From the NCBI GenBank assembly GCA_910579865.1, contig CAJTXA010000015.1, positions 17,522 to 81,521 of the forward strand: a DNA stretch of 64,000 bases. Direction: 5' to 3'. Position 1 is the first letter of the stretch, and each line of letters begins with the position of its first letter. This DNA comes from an uncultured Lachnospiraceae bacterium. GTDB lineage: Bacteria > Bacillota > Clostridia > Lachnospirales > Lachnospiraceae. The notes beneath the pieces were generated by a model. That model saw only the letters and a program-made list of their open reading frames with translations. It did not search any database and was not told where the DNA came from. The position numbers were made by a program, and so were the translations under genes. Below, piece by piece: positions 8,799 through 18,225 of this stretch.

Positions 8799-10412
8799 AT
8801 GTATCAGTTGCTACTTGTCGATGATGAGGCACTTATCAGAGAAAATGTAGGTGAAAATGTGAAATGGGAACAATATGGCTATCAGTTGGTAGGCAGTTGT
8901 GAAAATGGAAAAGAGGCATTGGAATTTATAAAGAACCATGTGGTAGACGTGGTTCTTACGGATATCTGTATGCCTTATTTAGATGGAATTGAACTAAGTA
9001 AGAAATTGAATGAAAATTATCCTTCTATTAAAATTATTATTTTGAGTGGATATGATGAATTTGAATATGCAAAAAAAGCAATTCGTTATGGAGTAAAGGA
9101 ATATTTACTTAAGCCTATTACAGCAGAAGAATTGGGAGATGTATTATTAGAATTAAAAAAACAAATGGATCGAGAACGATGGACAGAGCAACGGATGACA
9201 CAAATGCAGACTTTTTATCATAAGGGTCAACAATTACTTTATGCAGATACATTATTGAATTTGATAAGAGGAAGCAAAGAAGATATTGAGATTCAAAAGG
9301 ATTTGATAGAGTTAGGATTAAAATTAGATTATATGGTATATCAAGTGGCGGTGGTAGAATTGGATCTCTATACAAAAACAGATAAATTAGAAGAAAAAAA
9401 GAAAAAAGAAAGTGCACTAATGGCATTTGTTCTTTATAATATTAGTCAAGAAATTGTAGAAAAACATCAGTTAGGAGAAGTATGTCAGGGAAAAGACAAT
9501 CGAACCTATATTTTGTTTTATTCCAATCAACCTATAAAGTTTCAGCAGACAGGAAAAAATATCTGTGAAAAGATTATTTTGCATATGAATCAGATTATGC
9601 AGTTAGCAGTTAATATTGGGATTGGGAGTTGCGTTTTAGAAATAGAACAAATTTATCGTTCTTATGAAGAGGCAGAAACTGCATTAGAGTATCATTATAT
9701 TATGGGAAAAAATTCTGTAATGGAGATGGAAATGATACAAAAGGAGAAAAAATCTGCTGATATGAATATGTTATTTGACTTATTTATTCTTCATATAAAA
9801 GAAAATAATCGAGATGAAATAGAAAAGGATAGTAGGATTCTGGAAAATACAATTCGAAGTTGCCGTTATGATAGACAAAGTGCAGGTACAATTTTGCAAC
9901 GATTAGTGGATAAGATAGAAGAGCTTTGTAAAATATCCTGTATAGAAGATAAACTAGAGGTTATCTCTAAAGAACAGATTTTAAAAGAGATATTAATAGC
10001 AGGAAAATTGGAAGAAGCAATTGATATTTTATTTGCATATTGTATAGAAATAGCAGGACTACTAGAAAATCATAAAAATGTAGGGGGCAGAAAATATGCT
10101 ATAAAGGCAATGGACTATATTGAAAAAAATTATAGCGATTGTAATTTTGGATTGCAATCCGTCTGCTCCTATCTGAATATTAGTATTAGCCGATTTAGTA
10201 GTATTTTTAAACAAACTACGGGAAATACTTTTATGGATGCATTGATTACAGTACGAATGAAAAAAGCAAAGGAGTTATTAGAAAATACTGATTTAAAAAA
10301 TTATGAGATTGCAGAGAAAGTAGGATTTAGTGATTCTCATTATTTTGGAATTGCTTTTAAGAAAATCATAGGAAAAACGCCTACAGAGTATGCGCGAGAA
10401 ATGAGAAAATAA
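8799..10412 (+). CDS. YesN-type response regulator with AraC DNA-binding domain
   Basis: A 537-residue regulator. The N-terminal receiver domain has the acidic pair D8/D9, the phosphoacceptor D55 in LTDICMP, and K105 in YLLKPI. A long middle region follows, then a C-terminal AraC-type double helix-turn-helix (from about residue 435) ending in the consensus stretch KIIGKTPTEYAREM. Such regulators turn on ABC sugar transporter genes after phosphorylation by a LytS/YesM-type kinase. ATG 8799 is chosen because AAGGAGG lies 4 bases upstream; an earlier in-frame start lacks an RBS. The stop is directly adjacent to the kinase start. Confidence 0.93.
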   Translation: MYQLLLVDDEALIRENVGENVKWEQYGYQLVGSCENGKEALEFIKNHVVDVVLTDICMPYLDGIELSKKLNENYPSIKIIILSGYDEFEYAKKAIRYGVKEYLLKPITAEELGDVLLELKKQMDRERWTEQRMTQMQTFYHKGQQLLYADTLLNLIRGSKEDIEIQKDLIELGLKLDYMVYQVAVVELDLYTKTDKLEEKKKKESALMAFVLYNISQEIVEKHQLGEVCQGKDNRTYILFYSNQPIKFQQTGKNICEKIILHMNQIMQLAVNIGIGSCVLEIEQIYRSYEEAETALEYHYIMGKNSVMEMEMIQKEKKSADMNMLFDLFILHIKENNRDEIEKDSRILENTIRSCRYDRQSAGTILQRLVDKIEELCKISCIEDKLEVISKEQILKEILIAGKLEEAIDILFAYCIEIAGLLENHKNVGGRKYAIKAMDYIEKNYSDCNFGLQSVCSYLNISISRFSSIFKQTTGNTFMDALITVRMKKAKELLENTDLKNYEIAEKVGFSDSHYFGIAFKKIIGKTPTEYAREMRK

Positions 10413-12215
10413 ATGTGGAATGATATAAAACAGTTTAATATTTTGTCATTATTTAAAAGTGTAAGATCTGCTATATTATGTTTATTTTCTATATTAATAG
10501 TAGTAACTATGATAATATTTTTTTTAATATCTATAAATTATACAAAGAAAACAGTATTAGAAAATTCTACAGATTATGCTTCTCGTCTAGTTAGACAAGT
10601 AAATCATGATATTGATTCTTATATTGATTATATGGAAAATATTTCTTCTCTTGTAATTCATGGAGGGGATGTACAGCAGTATCTTTTTACTGGAATGATG
10701 GGGAAAAATAAGCAGGAAGCGTACAATCGGATTTTAACACAATTTCGTACTGTAGTGGAAACAAGAAGAGATATTTCTAACATTGCAGTAGTGACTTTAG
10801 ATGGACAATATATCATTAATGATGGTAAAGATCAGTTAAATAAAAATATTCAATTAGAAAATGTGGAATGGTATAAAGAAGCATTAGAAGGAGTGGATCG
10901 GATTTTAACTTCTTCCCATGTTCAGAATGTAATTCAGAATAACTATAAATGGGTGATTACATTTAGCAGGGGAATTCAAAATCCAGAAACAAAAGAGATA
11001 CAAGCCGTCTTTTTTATTGATTTAAATTATAAGATATTAAAAGAACTATGTGAAAGAAATAGTCTTGCAAAAGATAGTTATGTCTTTATTATTGATAAAT
11101 CAGGACAAATTATCTATCATCCAAAGCAACAACTTCTATATAATGGGCTAACAACAGAAAAAATAGCAGATGTATTGACATGTGAATCCGATTATTTTGT
11201 TACACAAGAAGGCGAAAAAAGTAAGTTGTATACTATATCTGTATCAGAAAAGACGGGGTGGCGTGTGATAGGTGTGGCGGCCATTTCTGAATTGATGAAA
11301 AATAAAGAAGAGACACAAAATCTATATATTATTACTGCAGTTGTTTTGTTATGTATAGCAGTAATTTTAGCTAATTTTTTTACAACTGCGATTGCAAGAC
11401 CAATTAAAAAGTTGAAGGATTCTATGAAAGAAGTAGAGAAAGGAAATTTTAAAAACGCAGGTGTAGTTGTGCGCTCTGGTAGAGAGATAGGAAGTTTAGA
11501 GAATTCCTTTAATGTTATGACAATAAAGATTCAGGAATTAATGGAACAAATCATTTATGAACAAAAACAGAAACGAAAAAGTGAATTGAAAGCATTGCGT
11601 TCTCAAATCAATCCACATTTTCTTTATAATACATTGGATTCTATTATCTGGATGGCAGAAGGTGGAAAGAATCGAGAAGTAGTTCGTATGACTTCTGCTC
11701 TTGCAAAACTATTAAGGCAAAGTATCAGTAATGAAGAGGAATTGATTTCTTTAGAAAGAGAAGTAGATTATGTTAGAAACTATTTAATAATTCAAAAGAT
11801 GCGGTATAAAGATAAATTAGAATATGAAATTGAAGTAGATAAAAAAATACAAAAAGAAAATATAATTAATTTAATTTTACAACCTTTAGTAGAAAATGCT
11901 ATTTATCATGGTATTAAGTATAAAGGAGCAAAAGGGTTAATACGAATTGAAGGATATGAAGAGAAAGAGAAGATTTTATTAAAAGTAATTGATAATGGAA
12001 TTGGAATGGATGAAGAAACCTTACAAGGAATTTTTTATAAGTCAAAGGATAAGGAAGGTAGTAGTGGAGTGGGAGTCTATAATGTACAAACACGAATTCA
12101 ACTATTTTATGGTGCAGAGTATGGACTTAGGTTTGAAAGTACATTTGGAGAGGGAACAACAGTTACAATATTGTTACCTAAAAATGTAAGTGCTAAAGAA
12201 GGGAATGGGGCATGA
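10413..12215 (+). CDS. Membrane sensor histidine kinase, LytS/YesM family
   Basis: 600 residues: membrane helix near 21-43, extracytoplasmic Cache-like sensor region to about 300, second helix near 303-325, HAMP to about 375, then a His_kinase domain with RSQINPHFLYNTLD (phosphorylated His402) and an HATPase domain with LVENAIYHG and DNGIGMDEE. The ATG abuts the stop of the response regulator gene, so translation is coupled. The downstream anchored sugar-binding protein starts within its last codons. It is inferred to signal sugar availability to the regulator encoded upstream. Confidence 0.94.
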   Translation: MWNDIKQFNILSLFKSVRSAILCLFSILIVVTMIIFFLISINYTKKTVLENSTDYASRLVRQVNHDIDSYIDYMENISSLVIHGGDVQQYLFTGMMGKNKQEAYNRILTQFRTVVETRRDISNIAVVTLDGQYIINDGKDQLNKNIQLENVEWYKEALEGVDRILTSSHVQNVIQNNYKWVITFSRGIQNPETKEIQAVFFIDLNYKILKELCERNSLAKDSYVFIIDKSGQIIYHPKQQLLYNGLTTEKIADVLTCESDYFVTQEGEKSKLYTISVSEKTGWRVIGVAAISELMKNKEETQNLYIITAVVLLCIAVILANFFTTAIARPIKKLKDSMKEVEKGNFKNAGVVVRSGREIGSLENSFNVMTIKIQELMEQIIYEQKQKRKSELKALRSQINPHFLYNTLDSIIWMAEGGKNREVVRMTSALAKLLRQSISNEEELISLEREVDYVRNYLIIQKMRYKDKLEYEIEVDKKIQKENIINLILQPLVENAIYHGIKYKGAKGLIRIEGYEEKEKILLKVIDNGIGMDEETLQGIFYKSKDKEGSSGVGVYNVQTRIQLFYGAEYGLRFESTFGEGTTVTILLPKNVSAKEGNGA

Positions 12216-13192
12216 AATATCGAAAATATAGGATAGTATGGATTATGACTGCATTTGTTTTAATACAAATTGGAGTTTTGTTTTTGATATATTGGAAACA
12301 TCCAGATAAAACATACCATGTAATATTTATTCCTAAGATTATAGATGAAAAAACAGACTTTTGGAAACTTTTGACTGAAGGGGTAGAGATGGCAGCAGTA
12401 GAAAACCAGGTGGATGTTACAATTGTAGCACCAGAATCGGAGGAGGACTATGAGGCGCAGAATCAATTGATTGAGTGGGCAATTTTACAGAAGCCAGATG
12501 CAATTTTATTAACTCCTTGTAGTTATACAGAATCAACAGAATATGTAAAAAAGATTAAAGAACAAGGGATTGTACTAGTTTTGATTGATTCATCAATAGA
12601 TGCAGATGTTGCAGATGCAGTAATTGCTACGAATAATATAAAAATTGGAGAAGTAGAGGGAAATTTTATGAAGAGGTTTGTTTCTGAGGATTCTTGTATT
12701 GCAATTATTGGACATGTAAAAAATTCCTCTACTGCAATCGAACGAGAAATTGGTGTTCGGAAAGGACTAGGAGAATACGAAGAGAAAATTGTAGATGTAG
12801 TATTTTGTGATTCTGATTATGATAAAGCTTATACACAGATGATGAATTTATTAGAAAAGTATCCTAGTATTGATTTGGTAGCAGGATTAAATGAATATTC
12901 TGCTGTAGGTGCAGCAAGAGCAATTAAGGAAAAGGGATTGGAAAAACAGATTAAAGTAGTAGGGATTGATAGTTCTTTGGAAGAGATACAGATGTTAGAA
13001 GAAGGGATTTTTACAGCAATTGTAATGCAAAATCCTTTTAAAATGGGATATATGGGAATGGAAGTAGCAGTAAAAATATTAGATGGAGAAAAGGTTTTGA
13101 AAAATATTGATTCTGGATGTCAATTGATTACAAAGGATAGTATGTATACAGAAGAAAATCAGAAATTGTTGTTTCCTTTTCGGGAGGAATAA
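12212..13192 (+). CDS. Membrane-anchored periplasmic-binding-protein-like sugar sensor
   Basis: A 326-residue type I periplasmic binding protein (Peripla_BP_4 type). Residues about 8-28 form one hydrophobic helix with no lipobox cysteine, so it is an anchored protein and not a lipoprotein. The fold motifs include VIFIPKI at the start, EWAILQKPDAILLTPC, and the C-terminal IVMQNPFKMGYMGMEVAVKIL. The ATG overlaps the kinase stop (ATGA). This regulator, kinase and anchored-binder arrangement resembles the XylFII-LytS-YesN xylose sensor of Clostridium. The ligand, probably L-fucose, is inferred from the neighbours. Confidence 0.87.
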   Translation: MKYRKYRIVWIMTAFVLIQIGVLFLIYWKHPDKTYHVIFIPKIIDEKTDFWKLLTEGVEMAAVENQVDVTIVAPESEEDYEAQNQLIEWAILQKPDAILLTPCSYTESTEYVKKIKEQGIVLVLIDSSIDADVADAVIATNNIKIGEVEGNFMKRFVSEDSCIAIIGHVKNSSTAIEREIGVRKGLGEYEEKIVDVVFCDSDYDKAYTQMMNLLEKYPSIDLVAGLNEYSAVGAARAIKEKGLEKQIKVVGIDSSLEEIQMLEEGIFTAIVMQNPFKMGYMGMEVAVKILDGEKVLKNIDSGCQLITKDSMYTEENQKLLFPFREE

Positions 13193-13228
13193 AATGATAG
13201 CAAGATATAATAAAAAATGGTTTTTGTT

Positions 13229-13305
13229 ATCCATAAGTCTATATTACTTTATAGTATATTTTATTGTGATTTAACTATATTGTGAAAAGGACTTATGGAT
13301 TTTTT
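13229..13305 (+). terminator. First stem-loop after the sensor operon
   Basis: ATCCATAAGTC (13229-13239) pairs with GACTTATGGAT (13290-13300) and is followed by TTTTT. The 50-base loop is long, so this could be an attenuator as well as a terminator. Confidence 0.45.
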
Positions 13306-13322
13306 ATACTTAAATAAAATTT

Positions 13323-13368
13323 AAAAAGGTCAAAAATTTACAAAGGCAGTAAATTTTTGACCTTTTTT
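13323..13368 (+). terminator. Strong terminator before the ABC transporter operon
   Basis: AAAAAGGTCAAAAATTTAC (13323-13341) pairs perfectly with GTAAATTTTTGACCTTTTT (13349-13367), with a 7-base loop and a T-rich 3' side. It separates the sensor genes from the transporter genes. Confidence 0.85.
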
Positions 13369-13382
13369 GATAAGATTTTGAA

Positions 13383-13411
13383 TTGGATAGAAAGGATGAA
13401 AGAAATATAAT
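13383..13411 (+). promoter_or_regulatory. Promoter candidate for the fucose-type ABC transporter
   Basis: TTGGAT (13383-13388), a 17-base spacer and TATAAT (13406-13411), directly after the terminator and 31 bases before the ATP-binding protein gene. Confidence 0.6.
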
Positions 13412-13441
13412 AAAGATTAAGAATAAGAGAATAGAAGAAAG

Positions 13442-14950
13442 ATGGAAGGTGAGAATGTGGGTGAAGTAATATTAAAAATGAAGGAGATAGATAAGTCATT
13501 TCCTGGAGTTCATGCTCTTAAGAAAGTAAATTTGGAAGTCCGAAAAGGTGAAGTACTCGCTTTAATGGGAGAAAATGGGGCAGGGAAATCCACATTAATG
13601 AAAGTTTTAACTGGAATTTATAGCAAGGATTCAGGAGAAGTAATTTATGAAGGGAGTTCAGTGGAATTTTCTAGTCCAAGAGAAGCACAGGATGCAGGAA
13701 TTGCGATTGTTCATCAAGAATTAAATATGATGCACCAATTAACAGTGGCACAGAATATTTTTATAGGAAGAGAGTTTATGAAGGGAAGATTCATCGATGA
13801 TAAAAAGATGAATGAAGAAGCAAAAAAGTTGTTTGAACGATTGAATATTGATATTAATCCAGCAGAAACTATGAATAATTTAACAGTAGGAAGACAACAG
13901 ATGTGTGAAATTGCAAAAGCGATTTCCAGAGAAGTAAAAGTGATTATCTTTGATGAACCAACTGCTGCCCTTACAGAATCAGAAATTGAAGAATTATTTA
14001 AGATTATTCGAGAGTTACGAGAAAAGAATTTGGGAATTGTTTATATTTCTCATCGTATGGATGAAATTAAGATGATTACAGATAGAGTAACCGTGATGCG
14101 AGATGGAGAGTATGTAGGAACACTGATTACAAAGGAATGTACAAAAGATGATATTATCAATATGATGGTAGGACGTACAATATATGAAGATCCAAAAGAG
14201 AAAAGTAATGTGGCAGAAGATGCACCAGTTGTATTGAAGGTGGAACATCTTAATGCAGGTAAACTGGTAAGGGATGTTAGCTTTGAATTAAGAAAAGGTG
14301 AAATACTTGGATTTTCAGGATTAATGGGAGCTGGTAGGACAGAAACAGCAAGAGCACTTTTTGGAGCAGATAAAAAAGAGAGTGGTACAATTTATGTAAA
14401 TGGACAACAAGTAGAAATTCATACACCACAGGATGCAGTAAAAGCAGGAATTGGATATCTTTCAGAGGATAGAAAACGCTTTGGGTTAGTATTAGACAAA
14501 ACAGTAGCAGAAAATACTAGCATGGCTGCTTTAGATTTATTTACAAATGGACTTTTAATCGATCGAAAACAAGAAGAAGAAATTGCTCAGGAATATGTAA
14601 GTAAATTAAAAACAAAAACACCAAATGTAACAACTCAAGTAGTAACTCTTTCTGGAGGAAATCAGCAAAAGGTAGTAATTGCAAAATGGCTGACAAGAAA
14701 TTGTGATATTTTGATCTTTGATGAACCAACTAGAGGAATTGATGTAGGAGCAAAAAGTGAAATTTATCATTTAATGAATGAACTGGTAGAACAAGGTAAG
14801 TCTATTATTATGATTTCATCAGAAATGACAGAAATTCTTAGAATGAGTGATCGCATTATTGTAATGTGTGAGGGAAGAAAAACAGGGGAAATTGCAATAG
14901 ATAAAGCGTCGCAAGAAGTGATTATGCATGCTGCGACATTGAGAAACTAG
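13442..14950 (+). CDS. Sugar ABC transporter ATP-binding protein, RbsA/MglA type
   Basis: 502 residues with two fused ABC domains. The first has GENGAGKST, LTVGRQQM and IIFDEPTAAL. The second has the degenerate Walker A GLMGAGRTE usual in this class, then LSGGNQQKVVIAKWL and LIFDEPTRGIDVG. It powers uptake of a monosaccharide with the permease and binding protein that follow. ATG 13442 is given, but GTG 13457 has the better RBS (AAGGTGAG at 13446-13453) and may be the real start. Location between fucose sensor genes and fucI suggests L-fucose uptake; the sequence itself does not fix the substrate. Confidence 0.93.
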   Translation: MEGENVGEVILKMKEIDKSFPGVHALKKVNLEVRKGEVLALMGENGAGKSTLMKVLTGIYSKDSGEVIYEGSSVEFSSPREAQDAGIAIVHQELNMMHQLTVAQNIFIGREFMKGRFIDDKKMNEEAKKLFERLNIDINPAETMNNLTVGRQQMCEIAKAISREVKVIIFDEPTAALTESEIEELFKIIRELREKNLGIVYISHRMDEIKMITDRVTVMRDGEYVGTLITKECTKDDIINMMVGRTIYEDPKEKSNVAEDAPVVLKVEHLNAGKLVRDVSFELRKGEILGFSGLMGAGRTETARALFGADKKESGTIYVNGQQVEIHTPQDAVKAGIGYLSEDRKRFGLVLDKTVAENTSMAALDLFTNGLLIDRKQEEEIAQEYVSKLKTKTPNVTTQVVTLSGGNQQKVVIAKWLTRNCDILIFDEPTRGIDVGAKSEIYHLMNELVEQGKSIIMISSEMTEILRMSDRIIVMCEGRKTGEIAIDKASQEVIMHAATLRN

Positions 14951-14971
14951 GAACTAGGGAGGTACATAAAA

Positions 14972-15967
14972 ATGGAAAATAAAAAAAATGGGTTTCAAAA
15001 TCATCCAATTGTAAAAGCAATTGGAACACAAAAATTAATTGCATTATTGGCATTAATTGTGCTTTATGTAGCTTTTGGCTTAATTAATCCAGCTTTTCGT
15101 TCTTATGCTACATTGGTAAATATTTTTGATGCATCTTATTATATTGGTTTGATGGCAATTGGTGTGACATTTGCGATTACTTCAGATGGAATTGATCTTT
15201 CAATTGGAACAGTATTGATGTGTTCTTCATTAGTTTCTGGTTATTTAATCACTAAATTTAATCTTCCAGTTATATTAGGACTGCTTGTTTGTATTTTGAT
15301 TGGTGCAATATTTGGACTATTAAATGGTGTACTTGTTTCCTATATGGGATTACCACCATTTATTGCAACACTTGGTTCTATGATGCTTTCAAAAGGAATT
15401 GGCTCTGTAATAACAAAAGCACAAAGTGTAACTTGGCCACAAGCATCTTCTGAGCAAGGATGGTTCCGAAGTATCTTTAAGATTAATCAAAATGGTGTAT
15501 TAATTCCAACTGGGTTTATTCTTTTAATTGCAGTAGCAATATTAGCAGCAATTTTATTAAATAAAACAAAACCAGGACGTTATATTTTAGCACTTGGAAG
15601 CAATAGTGAGGCAACTCGGTTATCTGGTGTAAATGTAGCAAAATGGAGAACACTTGCCTATGTAATTAGTGGTACATTAGCAGGTTTAGCAGGTTTAGCG
15701 TATGCTTCTATTTATTCAACTGTATTGCCAGGAGGTGGCGGCGGATTTGAATTAGATGCGATTGCAGGTGTAGTAATTGGCGGAACTTCGATGAGTGGTG
15801 GTTATGGTACAATATCAGGAACATTAATTGGTGTATTTATTATGTCTGTATTAAAGACAGGGCTTCCATTTATTGGATTACAAACCCATTATCAGCAAAT
15901 TGCAACAGGAATTGTATTAGTATTTGCAGTTTATATGGATGTATTAAATCGGAAAAAGAAACATTAA
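14972..15967 (+). CDS. Sugar ABC transporter permease, RbsC type
   Basis: A 331-residue membrane protein of the BPD_transp_2 family with about eight to ten hydrophobic helices. It carries the family signatures GIDLSIGTVL, VSYMGLPPFIATLGSMM and AIAGVVIGGTSMSGGYGTISG. It begins 21 bases after the ATPase stop with a GGGAGG RBS. It forms the channel of the transporter. Confidence 0.93.
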   Translation: MENKKNGFQNHPIVKAIGTQKLIALLALIVLYVAFGLINPAFRSYATLVNIFDASYYIGLMAIGVTFAITSDGIDLSIGTVLMCSSLVSGYLITKFNLPVILGLLVCILIGAIFGLLNGVLVSYMGLPPFIATLGSMMLSKGIGSVITKAQSVTWPQASSEQGWFRSIFKINQNGVLIPTGFILLIAVAILAAILLNKTKPGRYILALGSNSEATRLSGVNVAKWRTLAYVISGTLAGLAGLAYASIYSTVLPGGGGGFELDAIAGVVIGGTSMSGGYGTISGTLIGVFIMSVLKTGLPFIGLQTHYQQIATGIVLVFAVYMDVLNRKKKH

Positions 15968-16034
15968 AAATATGCTTTGTAATTCCTGTAAAGGAATATA
16001 CATAGAAATTAATTACTTAAGGGAGGTAAAAAAA

Positions 16035-17150
16035 ATGAAGAAAAAATTACTTGGTATGTTGTTAGCTACAGCAATGGCTGTTACAGCACTGACAGGATGT
16101 GGAGGAAAAACACCAAATCCAACAACGGCGAATAAAGGTTCGCAGGATACAAACACAACTCAATCTCAGACAACAGCAAATAGTGAAGAGTTAGGTAAAA
16201 TTTATTTAGTATCAAAAGGATTTCAGCATCAATTTTGGCAAGCTGTATTACAAGGAGCAAATGAAGCAGCAGCAACTTATGGTGTAAAGATTGATTTTCA
16301 AGGTCCAGATAATGAATCTTCTTATGCACAACAGGTACAAATGTTAAATAATGCGATTAATAATAAGCCACCAGCAATTGGATTGGCAGCATTAGATACA
16401 GAGTCTTGTTTAGAAAGTATACAAACTGCTATGGATGCAGGAATTCCGATTATTGGGTTTGATTCTGGTGTTCCAGGAGCTCCAGAAGGTGCAATTGTAG
16501 CAAATGCTTCTACAGATAACTATGCAGCAGGAGAATTGGCAGGAGAAGAGACTTATAAGTTAATTAAGGATATGATTGCTTCAGCTACTTCACCAGTAAG
16601 AATTGGTGTAATGAATCAGGATTCAACGAGTGAATCTATTACACAGCGTGGTTCTGGTTTTGTAGATAAAATAAAAAGCTTAATCGAGGCAGATGGAAAG
16701 GTTGTTTCTGTAGAAGGACATGATAAGTGGGCAAATAAAGTAGATAACGCAGATGTAATTTTGGAAGTAGTTGTACCAGCTTCTGTTTCTGCAGACCTTT
16801 CTGCGATTGATGCGCAAAATCTTTTAAACAAAGCAGATACAATTTGTATTTACGGATCAAATCAGTTTTCTGGTGAAGGATTGATTAATGGAGATGCAAA
16901 TATTGGCAAATTAGGAAAGGATGTAATAGGAGTTGCATTTGATTCTGGTGCATTAATTAAGACAGCTGTAAAAGAAGGAAAATTGGCAGGTGCAGTGACA
17001 CAAGATCCTTTGCAAATTGGTTATAAAACAGTAGAACTTTGTGTAAAAGCAGCAAAGGGAGAAGCAGTAGAAGATGTAGATACTGGATGTCAATGGTATA
17101 CAGCAGCAAATATGGATGATCCAAAGATTGCTCCAAATTTATATGATTAG
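16035..17150 (+). CDS. Sugar ABC transporter substrate-binding lipoprotein
   Basis: 371 residues with a lipoprotein signal peptide (lipobox LTGC) then a Thr/Ser/Asn-rich linker and a type I periplasmic binding fold (Peripla_BP_4). It starts KIYLVSKGFQHQFWQAVLQG and ends with ITQDPLQIGYKTVELCVKA-like residues (seen as VTQDPLQIGYKTVEL). ATG 16035 is preceded by GGGAGG (16021-16026); an upstream in-frame ATG has no RBS. Its fold matches the anchored sensor at 12212, so both probably bind related sugars. Confidence 0.92.
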   Translation: MKKKLLGMLLATAMAVTALTGCGGKTPNPTTANKGSQDTNTTQSQTTANSEELGKIYLVSKGFQHQFWQAVLQGANEAAATYGVKIDFQGPDNESSYAQQVQMLNNAINNKPPAIGLAALDTESCLESIQTAMDAGIPIIGFDSGVPGAPEGAIVANASTDNYAAGELAGEETYKLIKDMIASATSPVRIGVMNQDSTSESITQRGSGFVDKIKSLIEADGKVVSVEGHDKWANKVDNADVILEVVVPASVSADLSAIDAQNLLNKADTICIYGSNQFSGEGLINGDANIGKLGKDVIGVAFDSGALIKTAVKEGKLAGAVTQDPLQIGYKTVELCVKAAKGEAVEDVDTGCQWYTAANMDDPKIAPNLYD

Positions 17151-17204
17151 TCTATATGATTAGATAGAACATAATATCAAAGTTATAATAATAGAAAATC
17201 AGAT

Positions 17205-17238
17205 AGGGCGGTCTTTAGAAAGAAGAAAAAGACCGCCT
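17205..17238. terminator. Hairpin between convergent genes
   Basis: GGCGGTCTTT (17207-17216) pairs with AAAGACCGCC (17228-17237). It lies between the binding-protein gene and the AraC gene, which point toward each other. Neither side has a clear T-run. Confidence 0.6.
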
Positions 17239-17243
17239 GTAAT

Positions 17244-18104
17244 CTATCCACGTTTCATTTGTAACTGATATTGTTTTGGTGTAGTATGTTTATAACGTTT
17301 GAATACTTTAATAAAGTAACTGTTGTCATTAAATCCACAGTCATAAGCAATAGAGGTAATAGGGGTATCTGTAGTACATAAAAGAGAACAGGCACGTTCG
17401 ATACGATAGTAATTTAAATAGTCCATAGGAGTTTTATGGATAATTGCCTGAAAGTATCGACAAAAATATTTAGGTGACATACCACATATTTGTGACAGTT
17501 GGTTTAAAGTAATACTAGAGGAATAGTGGTTTTCAATATATTCGAAAACTGGTTTTAGCCGTTCTGAGTGATAAAAAGGCGAATGGGTGCCAGATGTTTT
17601 ATCAGAGTAGAATTTTTCACAGAAAATAAGTCCAAATAGTTCCAACAGTGTACCTGCTACAAGCAGTTCATAACCTTCCATTCTCTCTTTTATTGTAATA
17701 AAAAGACGTTCAATAGTGGAATGGAGTGTTTCCATAGCTGGAGTAATTAAGGAATGGATAAGAATATCTTGATGTTTGATTTTATTTATATATTGTCGGC
17801 AGAAATCCGCATGAATATAAAGGAGATCAGGATTAAATACAAGACATTCATAAACACAATTTTCGGGGACAGCACCATGTATTGAACCAGAAGGAATTAA
17901 AATACTTTCTCCAGGTTGTGCAGTGATTTTTTTCTCCTCTAGTGTAAGGCATAAGATGCCTTTTAAAATTTTTACAATTTCAAATTCTTTATGCCAATGG
18001 AAAGGCATTTCATAACGAGGATGATTGTTATCTACATGATAGAAGGCAATCGGAAAATCATTAGTTCCGTGCATTTGTTTTTCATTATAGTCCAGATATA
18101 GCAT
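17244..18104 (-). CDS. AraC-family transcriptional regulator with cupin domain
   Basis: 286 residues: an N-terminal cupin-like sensor domain with MPFHWHKEFEIVKI and GESILIPSGSIHG, then a C-terminal AraC helix-turn-helix pair (about residues 190-284) with ISPKYFCRYFQ-like (seen as MSPKYFCRYFQ) and CGFNDNSYFIKVFKRY. The start is supported by AAGGAG ahead of the ATG. It is read divergently from fucI with 121 bases between them, so it probably controls fucI and perhaps itself in response to a sugar. Confidence 0.92.
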   Translation of the reverse strand: MLYLDYNEKQMHGTNDFPIAFYHVDNNHPRYEMPFHWHKEFEIVKILKGILCLTLEEKKITAQPGESILIPSGSIHGAVPENCVYECLVFNPDLLYIHADFCRQYINKIKHQDILIHSLITPAMETLHSTIERLFITIKERMEGYELLVAGTLLELFGLIFCEKFYSDKTSGTHSPFYHSERLKPVFEYIENHYSSSITLNQLSQICGMSPKYFCRYFQAIIHKTPMDYLNYYRIERACSLLCTTDTPITSIAYDCGFNDNSYFIKVFKRYKHTTPKQYQLQMKRG

Positions 18105-18153
18105 GGGGCTTCTCCTTACAGAAAAAAGTGAATATTATAGATTTTTTATAAGT

Positions 18154-18182
18154 ATTATAACATATGATTTTGTATAAAACAA
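18154..18182 (-). promoter_or_regulatory. Promoter candidate for the AraC regulator
   Basis: Read on the minus strand: TTGTTT (18182-18177), 17 bases, TATAAT (18159-18154). It lies about 50 bases upstream of the regulator's ATG in the divergent intergenic region. Confidence 0.55.
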
Positions 18183-18225
18183 GAGATTATATTTCATTAG
18201 GAAAAGAAAAAGGAGGTATTTGCAA

